From the NCBI GenBank assembly GCA_029856445.1, contig JAHQWY010000076.1:1-12789 (forward strand): a stretch of DNA of 12,789 nucleotides. The letters run 5' to 3'. Both the position numbers and the translations under genes were made by a program. The notes beneath the pieces were generated by a model that worked only from the letters and a program-made list of their open reading frames with translations, was not told the DNA's origin and did not search any database. Shown in pieces: positions 1 to 6,799 of this stretch. This DNA comes from Promethearchaeia archaeon. Its GTDB lineage: Archaea; Asgardarchaeota; Lokiarchaeia; Sigyniarchaeales; SOKP01. The stretch's first letter is position 1, and each line of letters starts with the position of its first letter.

Positions 1-516
1 TAATCTTATTTCATCAATTAAATCATTTTTTATAAAACTCCAATTTAGATTTCCTCCTCCCTCTAGTAAAATAGTATTTATTCCAATATTTTTTAGAAGT
101 GGCATGAGAATTCTTAAATCTACCTGTTCTCCTTTCCCTGATTGGATGATCTTTACATTATTTTCTTCATATTTCTTCAGTTTAGTAGTTGAAACATTCT
201 CTGTCGTACATATGATAGTATGATAGATTTCTGGTTGAAAAGAAATAACTTTGGATTCAATAGGAATGGTAAGATTACTATCAATAACAATCCTGTAGTA
301 ACCTTGATGTTTATGATATTTGATATGCAGCTTAGGGTCATCTTTTAAGATTGTACCTTTTCCAACCATAATTGCATTTACTTGAGATCGTAGTTTATGG
401 ACTTCCTTCCAATCTTCCTCATCTGATAGTTCGGGATCTCCTGATTTTGAAGCAATTTTTCCATCAATTGTCATAGCTGCACTCAAAATAATATAAGGTT
501 TTTCATTTTCTTTCAA
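1..516 (-). CDS. arfC: 2,5-diamino-6-ribosylamino-pyrimidinone 5'-phosphate reductase (RibD C-terminal/ArfC type), 3' end cut by the window
   Basis: Read on the minus strand from a TTG at 516-514, giving 172 residues before the window edge; the C-terminus is missing. The product matches the RibD C-terminal reductase fold. It opens with the family N-terminus (YIILSAAMTIDGKIA), has a VGKGTILKDDPKL block near residue 50 that fits the NADPH/substrate region, and an LLEGGGNLNW block near residue 155. No CMP/dCMP-type deaminase domain precedes it, so this is the single-domain archaeal form that reduces the ribosyl side chain in riboflavin and F420 synthesis. The TTG is chosen because a strong GGGGAGG (529-523) lies six bases upstream and the first ATG would remove the conserved N-terminus. 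The start overlaps the end of the amidohydrolase gene by 14 bases, implying translational coupling. Family assignment is confident; direct proof of substrate is absent. Confidence 0.88.
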   Translation of the reverse strand, partial: MKENEKPYIILSAAMTIDGKIASKSGDPELSDEEDWKEVHKLRSQVNAIMVGKGTILKDDPKLHIKYHKHQGYYRIVIDSNLTIPIESKVISFQPEIYHTIICTTENVSTTKLKKYEENNVKIIQSGKGEQVDLRILMPLLKNIGINTILLEGGGNLNWSFIKNDLIDEIRL

Positions 517-1672
517 ATACAACCTCCCCTTTTATATAAGTTCTTGCAATATTTTCCGATTTTGTTCTTTGAACGATAATATCAAATACATTGTCTCTAT
601 TTAAGTTATTAGTATAATAATTTGGTCCGTCTAAGTCTATTAAAAAGAAATCGGCTCCTTTTCCTTCTGAAATAGATCCAAAATTATTTTCTATTCGAAA
701 ATTTCTTGCAGCATTAATCGTGATCATTTTTAAGAGCTCTCTTGAGGTCAACTTTATTGATTTATCATAATTCCCCAACACCCTCAAGATTCGGTACAAA
801 TAGCGCATTTCTTCAAATAAATCTAAATTATTCACCATCACATTATCTGTTCCTAATGATATAGGAATACCAAGTTGCAATATTTCTGTAATAGGAGGGA
901 ATCCAACCCCAAAATATCCATTACTACGAGGACATAAAACTAAAGATTTTTGGTCTTGTTGAATTTTAAGTAGATCTTTTCTCATTAATTTTGTCCCATG
1001 AATGATTACATCGACTAAATTTTCTCTAAACATATTATATAATAAATTAGGATCATGACTTTTCTCAGCACAATGACAAGCAATCATTTTTTTTAAATCG
1101 TGCTTGCATTTGTCAACATATTTCTTATTATTCATAGTAATTTGTTTATAACTAGATAATCCAACTCCATCTGCTAATTCAAAGATATATTCTATTTCAC
1201 TCTCATCCATAAACCTACCATAAATTAAACAATTTATTGACATCTTATCCAATGCCTTTCTTAAAAGATTCACACCATCAACACCTCCTTCTCTAAAATC
1301 TACAAAACATGTAATACCGTTCGATAACATCTCTAAAATTGCATTTTTAATACCCGCAATTATAACTTCTTCAGAGGTTTGTCTCAATAATTTATGCTTT
1401 AGACCAAATGGTGGTGCTACTATCTCACTTAACTCTCTATTAAATCCTATCTCTTTAGCAAAGCTATCCCCTATATGCACATGAGAATTTATCAAACCAG
1501 GGATCATTAATGTAGAATGATTTAGTTTTAGGGGTTGTAAATTTTTCTCAGGGTCATCAAATGTTACATTAGCGATTTTCCCCTCATTATCAATTTCTAA
1601 AGAAACATCCTTTTTTAGATCTAAATTTTCCCCAATTAAACCATATGAACTGTGAATTAGTGTTTTATGCAT
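503..1672 (-). CDS. Amidohydrolase-superfamily deaminase-like enzyme
   Basis: A 389-residue metal-dependent hydrolase of the cytosine/guanine/methylthioadenosine deaminase type. The metal-site motifs are visible in order: HVH (H64, H66) after the GLINSH strand, H200 in ACHCAE with E203 three residues later as the likely proton shuttle, H225 in IHGT, and D276 in LGTDN. The small N- and C-terminal beta composite domain is also present, ending with the usual GKGADFFLIDLDG segment (338-349). Length is normal for the family. The HxxE spacing points to a deaminase acting on an aromatic base rather than a dihydroorotase-type enzyme. The gene ends 14 bases inside arfC and is divergent from mptA, so a pyrimidine or pterin intermediate is a plausible substrate. 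That substrate is an inference; adenosine, guanine or cytosine derivatives remain possible. Confidence 0.85.
   Translation of the reverse strand: MHKTLIHSSYGLIGENLDLKKDVSLEIDNEGKIANVTFDDPEKNLQPLKLNHSTLMIPGLINSHVHIGDSFAKEIGFNRELSEIVAPPFGLKHKLLRQTSEEVIIAGIKNAILEMLSNGITCFVDFREGGVDGVNLLRKALDKMSINCLIYGRFMDESEIEYIFELADGVGLSSYKQITMNNKKYVDKCKHDLKKMIACHCAEKSHDPNLLYNMFRENLVDVIIHGTKLMRKDLLKIQQDQKSLVLCPRSNGYFGVGFPPITEILQLGIPISLGTDNVMVNNLDLFEEMRYLYRILRVLGNYDKSIKLTSRELLKMITINAARNFRIENNFGSISEGKGADFFLIDLDGPNYYTNNLNRDNVFDIIVQRTKSENIARTYIKGEVVFERK
523..529 (-). promoter_or_regulatory. Ribosome binding site for the arfC TTG start
   Basis: GGGGAGG on the minus strand lies inside the end of the upstream amidohydrolase gene, six bases before the TTG at 516. 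It decides the start of the reductase, since no ATG lies at a suitable place. Confidence 0.65.
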
Positions 1673-1704
1673 GGTTAAATTAATTTAATTAAAATGGTTC
1701 AACT

Positions 1705-1735
1705 TATTTTTAATATTATACTATAACATTAAGTT
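1705..1735. promoter_or_regulatory. Putative divergent promoter/operator region between the amidohydrolase and mptA
   Basis: An AT-rich stretch with TATA-like text on the minus strand (TATAGTATAATATT) about 45 bases before the amidohydrolase start. It is bracketed by an imperfect inverted repeat (AACTTATT at 1701-1708 and ATTAAGTT at 1728-1735). The whole intergenic region is AT-rich, so this is tentative. Confidence 0.25.
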
Positions 1736-1842
1736 ATTTCAAATTATCTAATTCTTTAGTTCTTATGTTTTCTTTATTTTATATTAACTATTAAAATCGA
1801 TTCTTCTTTTTCTAAATTAGAGAAAAAAAAATTTTTAAAACT

Positions 1843-1847
1843 GGTGA
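1843..1847 (+). promoter_or_regulatory. Ribosome binding site pointing to a non-AUG mptA start
   Basis: GGTGA, a perfect match to the archaeal anti-SD core, sits six bases before an in-frame ATT at 1854. The first in-frame stop upstream is the TGA at 1845-1847, so the coding frame cannot reach an ATG further upstream without a frameshift. Confidence 0.5.
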
Positions 1848-1853
1848 ATAAAA

Positions 1854-2813
1854 ATTCATAATTATAAAATAGATTTACAAGATTCTGGTTCGGCAATTGA
1901 TATCGCTATTGATAAAGTTGGAATAGTTGAATTAGAGAAAAAAGTGGAAATAGTACAAGAGAATAAGAAATATTCCTTTTACCCAAAAATATCTGCTTTA
2001 ATTGACCTTCCTGCTCAACAGAGGGGTATACATATGTCAAGAACTTCTGAAACTATAGAGGAAGTTATAAATGAGGTAATCTTCAAACCTACACCAACAA
2101 TTGAGTTAGTAGGTGATAGAATTGTTCGAAAACTGTTAGAAAGACATCCATATACTTCGAAAGCGGAAGTAAAGTTAGAAGGAAAGATTGTTGTTCAAGT
2201 CAGGGAAAATAATACAAGAAACATCCAAAAAACCTATAATATTAGCTCTTTTGTTAAAGCTAACAGAAAAGGAACTGGTGAAATCGATTACACATATTTT
2301 ATTGGAGCAAGTGCTGTCGGAATGACAGTATGCCCTTGTGCAAAAGAAATGTCACAAGAATATGCTGCCGAAATCATTAAAACGCGAAAAGATATTAATG
2401 TTTCCAAAGAGGATCTTGAAAAATTAATTAATATTCTCCCATTTTCATCACATAATCAGAGGTCAATTGGCACAATTACTGTTCAAATTAAAGATTTATC
2501 AAACCACAAAATTGATGTCTTAGATATAATTGATGTAATAGAAGAATCTATGAGTGGTAGGATACAATCAGTTTTAAAAAGACCTGAGGAAGCTGAATTA
2601 GTAAGAAGTGCTCATTTAAAACCATTGTTCTCTGAAGATGTTATTAGAGAAATGGCAAAGAACTTTATTTTCAGAGATTTTCCAAATCTAGAAGATAATT
2701 TTGAAATAAAGTTTACTATTGAAAGTTTAGAAAGCATACACTTGCATAATGTTTATGCAGAGCTCCAATCTACAATTGGAGCTTTAAAGGAAAAACTAAA
2801 AGTTAAAAACTAA
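1854..2813 (+). CDS. mptA: GTP cyclohydrolase MptA / FolE2 type (GCYH-IB)
   Basis: Metal-dependent GTP cyclohydrolase of the archaeal MptA / bacterial FolE2 family, making dihydroneopterin-type products from GTP for pterin cofactors. With the start placed at ATT 1854 the protein has 319 residues, close to the family norm. Visible signatures, in that numbering, are LPAQQRGIHMSR (52-63), MTVCPCAKE (157-165, with the CPC cysteines at 160 and 162), LPFSSHNQRS (195-204) and SIHLHNVYAE (294-303). The first ATG/GTG/TTG-type codon in frame is the GTG at 1944, giving 289 residues. That start would drop a stretch (DLQDSGSAIDIAIDKVGI) that matches the conserved N-terminus of the family (DVQ..., then a VGI/VGV strand). 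The frame is open and conserved back to 1854 but has no standard start there. Family call is confident; the exact start is uncertain. Confidence 0.92.
   Translation: MHNYKIDLQDSGSAIDIAIDKVGIVELEKKVEIVQENKKYSFYPKISALIDLPAQQRGIHMSRTSETIEEVINEVIFKPTPTIELVGDRIVRKLLERHPYTSKAEVKLEGKIVVQVRENNTRNIQKTYNISSFVKANRKGTGEIDYTYFIGASAVGMTVCPCAKEMSQEYAAEIIKTRKDINVSKEDLEKLINILPFSSHNQRSIGTITVQIKDLSNHKIDVLDIIDVIEESMSGRIQSVLKRPEEAELVRSAHLKPLFSEDVIREMAKNFIFRDFPNLEDNFEIKFTIESLESIHLHNVYAELQSTIGALKEKLKVKN
2761..2783 (+). repeat. Perfect 9-bp inverted repeat near the 3' end of mptA
   Basis: AGCTCCAAT (2761-2769) and ATTGGAGCT (2775-2783) form a perfect stem with a five-base loop, about 30 bases before the mptA stop. 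It is coding sequence (ELQSTIGAL), so it may be chance or an mRNA 3'-end structure. Confidence 0.45.
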
Positions 2814-2841
2814 AAAAATATTTGAATTCAAAAATATCTTA
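2814..2841. terminator. Putative bidirectional terminator between mptA and the RING gene
   Basis: The 25-base gap between convergent genes holds a perfect palindrome TTTGAATTCAAA (2821-2832). It is flanked by T-rich runs in both directions (TATTTTTTTAG on the minus strand, CTTATTTTTT on the plus strand). This fits archaeal T-tract termination serving both genes. Confidence 0.45.
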
Positions 2842-4026
2842 TTTTTTATTGTTGGTAAAGTGCTTTAGAACAACAATATAATTTTTTATGGACATTATTT
2901 TAGGATTTTTTCTATAGTTTATAGGAATTGGGGCATTACATCTAGAGCAGAGGTTTGAACTTCGCAACCAATCCTTAAATTCGTCTGCATGAGCAGGGTA
3001 TCGACAGTTTGGGCACAAAATAATTCCTCTTCCTTTATCCTCAGGAAATTTGGGCAATTTAAAACAGAAAATACATTTAAAATCCTCAGTTGATAAACGT
3101 GCTGCTTTAGGTTTATATATATTAAAATTACTAATTTTTCTAGTGCTTTGTTTACTTCTCACCTGTGTTCCTTTTGGACCTCTACTTACAGAACGTGTAG
3201 TTGTTTTGGATCTTGATGTTGTAGATCGTCTATGTGTTGTAGGCGTTGTTCTTTGTGAATGACTAACTGTTCTAGATCTACTAGTTACTGTTCTGGTTGA
3301 GGGTGTTGGAGGGTATCTTGTTGTCGTACGTACATTTTCTCTGTATCTTCTAGGACTTGAATTACTTCTAGGTGATGTTAATTGGTTTAATCTATTTGTA
3401 CGTTGTGCTATGTATTCTCTTGTTAATTGGGGTAATCTTGATTGGGTTCCAAACAATCCTGGGATAATTACTATTAATATTGTACTGATAAGTAATATTA
3501 AAAGATTTAAATCCACGATATAAGTATCAATGTCGTCAATAGATGAATAAAAACTTATCCAATAAATAATTATGAAGAATATGATTGAGACACCTAAAAC
3601 ATATCCAAATTTGCGAGCATTTACTGATTTAGTTCCAAAATAAATTACATTATATTTTTTGAAACAACGATATAAAGAAATTGAGCCATAAAATATATAG
3701 GTAGATCCAAATAGAAAGCTCCACCAGCTTAAATAAAAATAAGTATCTTCTAATAGATTTTCTCCCAACAAACCTGTAAAATTTCCCCACATTGAATAAA
3801 AAATTCCAATAAACACAGGAGTAATTGTAAAAAATGCAGTATTATGAGGTGAATTATATTCACGGTATTGTTTAATATTTTTTATAACCTTAAAAGAAAA
3901 TACCAACCAGATTCCAATCAGCAGCCAACTTAGAAAGATATTGACAGAATTTAGGAACGCACCATGAATGATACCGATAATCAAAAATACAGTTAATAGT
4001 ATAGCTATTGTTTTAGCTTTCACCAC
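2839..4026 (-). CDS. Multi-pass membrane protein with C-terminal RING-like zinc domain (candidate E3)
   Basis: A 395-residue protein in three parts. Residues 1-195 contain about six hydrophobic segments (roughly 5-23, 28-46, 63-80, 95-115, 140-160, 172-192). Residues 200-300 form a Ser/Thr/Arg-rich, probably disordered linker. Residues 315-366 form a zinc domain: C318-x2-C321, C338-x2-C341, H346, C360-x2-C363. This resembles the small RING finger proteins of archaeal ubiquitin operons, but shows only seven clear Cys/His ligands in a C2-C2-H-C2 order, so D348 or another residue may fill in. Start is a GTG at 4026 with GGTGAT at 4041-4036. It is the last gene of the operon, 29 bases after the JAMM gene. 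The likely role is a membrane-tethered E3 binding the E2 on the cytoplasmic face. E3 activity is inferred from domain and context. Confidence 0.72.
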   Translation of the reverse strand: MVKAKTIAILLTVFLIIGIIHGAFLNSVNIFLSWLLIGIWLVFSFKVIKNIKQYREYNSPHNTAFFTITPVFIGIFYSMWGNFTGLLGENLLEDTYFYLSWWSFLFGSTYIFYGSISLYRCFKKYNVIYFGTKSVNARKFGYVLGVSIIFFIIIYWISFYSSIDDIDTYIVDLNLLILLISTILIVIIPGLFGTQSRLPQLTREYIAQRTNRLNQLTSPRSNSSPRRYRENVRTTTRYPPTPSTRTVTSRSRTVSHSQRTTPTTHRRSTTSRSKTTTRSVSRGPKGTQVRSKQSTRKISNFNIYKPKAARLSTEDFKCIFCFKLPKFPEDKGRGIILCPNCRYPAHADEFKDWLRSSNLCSRCNAPIPINYRKNPKIMSIKNYIVVLKHFTNNKK

Positions 4027-4055
4027 CGCTTTATAATCACCTTATATTAAATTAT

Positions 4056-4868
4056 TCATCCTTCATCATATTCTAAATAAACAGGTTTCCCTTGAATAAT
4101 AGGATTCATGAATGCTAAAATATCAGGCAACATTCGTATATCTAATGATCCTTTAATTCCATATACTAAAGGATACCAGGTTTTTGTCTTTAAATTTGCT
4201 CGATAAATCTCGAAACCAGCTGAACTTCCATCAATAAGATATGGATCAATAACAAGTGCCACGGCTTTATCCCAGAGCTTCTGATATCTTTCTTGAGTGC
4301 CAATATCTTCTCTAGACATAAAACACCCAAAAGTTGGATGAGAATGATACCAACCGCACATAAAATATTGCTGTTTTTTAATATCTCTAAAAGCTCTTAC
4401 ATAATTCTTATAATCTTTTATTTCTGCATAAACAGCTGTACCATGTCCCATAGGGTACGCATCTTCAATATGTAATATATCGTCTTTATCCAACTTTCCT
4501 GCAAGAAGTCCTATAACTTCTACCCAATTCACTTGTGGAATCTTAGAATTAGCATATTTAAGTGCATGGCTTGCTATTTTGAGGATGGCTTTTACTGAAA
4601 TATAGACCTCCTTTTGGATCTCTTGTTCAACTTGATTTACAATATTTTTATTTTCTATAATTGTAGCTGTAGGTTCCTTTGAATGTTTTATAATAGGTTT
4701 GGTAGATGATTTCTTGGATAACATTGATGCAATTTCTTCTGTTAATTCTTCTTCTTCTAATTTAAGTTCTTCACAGATTTCATCTAATAATTCCTTTTTT
4801 ATTTTTTCTTTAATCTTCCTCTTAATTTCATCTTTAATAGAATTATTTGTTAGTTCTCTTTCACCCAT
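4056..4868 (-). CDS. Rpn11-like JAMM/MPN+ metalloprotease (deubiquitinase)
   Basis: Zinc isopeptidase of the JAB1/MPN/Mov34 family, expected to remove or trim ubiquitin-like modifiers. Starting at the ATG at 4868 it has 270 residues. The first ~60 are highly charged and probably helical; the MPN domain spans about 85-265. All catalytic residues are present: E117 (VEVIGLLAG), H175 and H177 (WYHSHP), S185 and D188 (FMSRED). The TFGCFMS segment after HSHP closely follows the HSHPGFGCWLS signature of eukaryotic Rpn11 and CSN5, more so than bacterial JAMM proteins. The ATG is preferred over GTGs at 4883 and 4880 because GGTGA (4881-4877), overlapping the E2 stop, lies eight bases before it. The gene follows the E2 after eight bases, so translation is probably coupled. 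Confidence 0.9.
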   Translation of the reverse strand: MGERELTNNSIKDEIKRKIKEKIKKELLDEICEELKLEEEELTEEIASMLSKKSSTKPIIKHSKEPTATIIENKNIVNQVEQEIQKEVYISVKAILKIASHALKYANSKIPQVNWVEVIGLLAGKLDKDDILHIEDAYPMGHGTAVYAEIKDYKNYVRAFRDIKKQQYFMCGWYHSHPTFGCFMSREDIGTQERYQKLWDKAVALVIDPYLIDGSSAGFEIYRANLKTKTWYPLVYGIKGSLDIRMLPDILAFMNPIIQGKPVYLEYDEG

Positions 4869-4876
4869 TAAGGAAC

Positions 4877-4881
4877 TCACC
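4877..4881 (-). promoter_or_regulatory. Ribosome binding site deciding the JAMM start
   Basis: GGTGA overlaps the last codons of the E2 gene (TGG TGA) and precedes ATG 4868 by eight bases. The E2 stop therefore doubles as the ribosome binding site of the next gene. Confidence 0.55.
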
Positions 4882-5404
4882 ACTTTTCGTTTGCATACTT
4901 TTTTACTAAGTTTTTAACTTTTTTCTCAAAAAAATTTGGATTTTTCATCATCTCTATTGCTGCTTTTTTATTAAAAACATCAGTAGGATTTACATATTTT
5001 CCACGGGTGTTTAACATGGCAATTATAGCTTGAACAACTGTTACTGCTGTTTTTGATGGGCTCCATCCACCTTTTTTACCAATTAAAGAGGGATCTACCA
5101 ATGCTAAACAAATATTCCTCTGACCTTTATATTCATTTGGTTTTGGCCAAAAATTTGGATGCCAAATTGGAGTATGCATTCTGACAAAAGGTGGTTGTTT
5201 AGGATACTGATTAGGGAATTTCATTTCTAACTTAAACAAACCTCCCGAATACGCAGTACTTTTTGGGCCTTTAATCGTGATTGCTATATGATCAATACTC
5301 TTTCGTTTAGGATTAAATGGTTTTAATTGAACAATAGTCCCTTCTTTTAACAATTTCTTTAACCCTGCAAAATCTTGGGAGATACGACTACTTCTTATAC
5401 TCAT
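4877..5404 (-). CDS. Ubiquitin-conjugating enzyme E2 (UBC fold)
   Basis: A 175-residue E2 that should accept the activated modifier from the E1 as a Cys thioester. The canonical UBC features are present: Y52-S-G-G-L-F-K for the meander strand, YPKQPPFVR (67-75), the HPN triad at 82-84, the catalytic cysteine C99 in RNICLALVD, the GWSPS turn at 113-117, and the C-terminal helices after NPTDVFNKKAA (139-149). Between HPN and the Cys there is a longer insertion (FWPKPNEYKGQRN) than in small eukaryotic E2s. Start is ATG with an AGGTCTGA ribosome site. It lies 86 A-rich bases after the E1 gene. The UBC-type sequence differs from UFC1-type E2s, which lack HPN. Confidence in the family is very high; the cognate modifier is assigned by operon context. 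Confidence 0.93.
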   Translation of the reverse strand: MSIRSSRISQDFAGLKKLLKEGTIVQLKPFNPKRKSIDHIAITIKGPKSTAYSGGLFKLEMKFPNQYPKQPPFVRMHTPIWHPNFWPKPNEYKGQRNICLALVDPSLIGKKGGWSPSKTAVTVVQAIIAMLNTRGKYVNPTDVFNKKAAIEMMKNPNFFEKKVKNLVKKYANEKW

Positions 5405-5490
5405 TTTTTCAGACCTTTTTCCTTTTTTTTCTATTATTTTTTTTTTAATAATTTTATTCTATTTTGCTAAAAATACATTTTTATTAGATC

Positions 5491-6726
5491 TTATTTCAAT
5501 TTTAAAGTTACAAAAATTTCCCCTCCTTTAAATCCCGCAGCTGTAATTAACTCATAATTTCTTAAACCATTTTCATCAGGGTTCTTTTCTAAATCTACTA
5601 TCTTAATGTCATCAAAATCCAGTAAAGTAAGGATTGGCTCAGAATCTTGATCCAATTCAAAACCATTTTTTTCCAATATTTCAATTATTTTTTCACAAGG
5701 TGATTGTGAATTCAATTTTATTGAGACTCTTCGAACATGTTTTCCACATTGAGAACAATCTGGATTTCTTTGTTTGTCAATATGATAAAATTTCATTGTC
5801 ATTGCATTAAAGACCACATAACTATGAATTGGTTTACCTAATCCTTTATGACCTTTCTCCCAATGAAGTATTTTTACTGCTTCATGTGATTGCAACGCAG
5901 AAATAACTGCATTTATAGTTATTATTCCAGGATCATGACGATCAATTATTTTCACAATGTCATCTTCAGTATATTCAGGTAAAAAATTATGCTTATTGAC
6001 TAATTCATTTGCGATCTTTTGAATGAACTTAATATCACTTATGTTTTTTGGATTTGGATCTCTTTCAAATTTTTCTTTAAATGCCATATCTCCTTTGAAA
6101 ACGCAATGAATTCTTTTTCGGGGAACTCCAACTACTGTACAAGCGGCCATCTCATCCGTTTCCCCTACAGGCAATGGATTGCACTCATAACAAGCATTCT
6201 CATAAGGAAAAACTGAATATATGTGTCCATGATAACCAGATACTCCTCCATCCACGAGTGGTTTCTTAAATCTGATGCATTGAGCATTTAAGTTTAACCG
6301 TGCATTCATTGAATCAAGACCACCTATAATAACATCAGCAGATTGATATATGGTAGGATTTAATCGTTCTAAAGAGGTGTGATATCCTTTGACAATGATA
6401 TTAGAATTTATTTCTCTTAATTTCTTTGCTGCTACTTCTGCCTTAGATTCTCCTATCTTCGCTCCAGTAAAGAGAATTTGACGGTTCAAATTAGAGTGTT
6501 CAATGATATCCAAATCAACGAGATCTAAACATCCAACTCCAAGCATTGCCAAGTTTTTAGCAATTTCACATCCTAGTCCTCCAATACCAGCTATTAACAC
6601 TCTCGAATTTTTAACCAATTTCTGAGACCAACCCTCAAGACGAAATTGACGATCATACAAGTTTCTCTCTTCCACTGATAATTCTTTTCCGAAAAATGCT
6701 GAACCCTTATCCAATATTATCACCAT
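5491..6726 (-). CDS. Ubiquitin-activating enzyme E1 (ThiF/UBA2-UBA3-like)
   Basis: A 411-residue E1 (numbered from ATG 6726) that adenylates the C-terminal Gly of a ubiquitin-like protein and captures it as a thioester. The nucleotide loop is GIGGLG (47-52), followed by D71/D73, NLNRQ (79-83), K95, and the LDSMNAR segment with D138. The catalytic cysteine is C196 in AACTVVGVPRKRIHC, which resembles the CT...P..HC crossover segment of UBA2/UBA3 rather than bacterial MoeB/ThiF. Zinc pairs are C179/C182 and C324/C327. Residues ~330-411 look like a ubiquitin-fold domain for E2 docking. A TTG at 6714 (residue 5) has GGTGAT four bases upstream, the same geometry as the first ubiquitin-like gene, so the true protein may start there (407 residues). 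Eukaryotic UBA2/UBA3 are longer in the Cys domain. Confidence 0.93.
   Translation of the reverse strand: MVIILDKGSAFFGKELSVEERNLYDRQFRLEGWSQKLVKNSRVLIAGIGGLGCEIAKNLAMLGVGCLDLVDLDIIEHSNLNRQILFTGAKIGESKAEVAAKKLREINSNIIVKGYHTSLERLNPTIYQSADVIIGGLDSMNARLNLNAQCIRFKKPLVDGGVSGYHGHIYSVFPYENACYECNPLPVGETDEMAACTVVGVPRKRIHCVFKGDMAFKEKFERDPNPKNISDIKFIQKIANELVNKHNFLPEYTEDDIVKIIDRHDPGIITINAVISALQSHEAVKILHWEKGHKGLGKPIHSYVVFNAMTMKFYHIDKQRNPDCSQCGKHVRRVSIKLNSQSPCEKIIEILEKNGFELDQDSEPILTLLDFDDIKIVDLEKNPDENGLRNYELITAAGFKGGEIFVTLKLK
6719..6724 (-). promoter_or_regulatory. Possible ribosome binding site for an alternative E1 TTG start
   Basis: GGTGAT overlaps the ATG at 6726 and lies four bases before the TTG at 6714. 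The ATG itself has only A/T text upstream. This favours initiation at 6714, though the ATG is not excluded. Confidence 0.45.
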
Positions 6727-6730
6727 ATAT

Positions 6731-6767
6731 TTAAAAAATAAAAAAAGTTGAAGGGCTTAAAGCCCTT
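6731..6767 (-). terminator. Hairpin plus T-tract between the ubiquitin-like gene and E1 (possible attenuator)
   Basis: On the minus strand AAGGGCTTTAAGCCCTT (6767-6751) forms a GC-containing stem of six to eight pairs. It is followed by CAACTTTTTTTATTTTTTT running to about 6731, just before the E1 start. It looks like an intrinsic terminator placed inside the operon, and could release many short transcripts encoding only the modifier while letting some polymerase continue into E1-E2-JAMM-RING. Confidence 0.6.
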
Positions 6768-6799
6768 ATATTATAAATTATAAAAACAGTTATTTAAGT

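Noticed and set aside
3050..3262. Open frame on the plus strand inside the RING gene
   Set aside because: It lies antisense to the repetitive Ser/Thr/Arg linker and zinc domain; the minus-strand frame has clear membrane and zinc features, so this is a shadow.
4869..4883. GTG starts at 4883 and 4880 for the JAMM gene
   Set aside because: They overlap the E2 end and have no ribosome site, while GGTGA is well placed for the ATG at 4868.
4293..6216. Small plus-strand open frames within the JAMM and E1 genes (4293-4475, 4699-4917, 6019-6216)
   Set aside because: All lie wholly or almost wholly opposite strongly conserved enzyme coding sequence.
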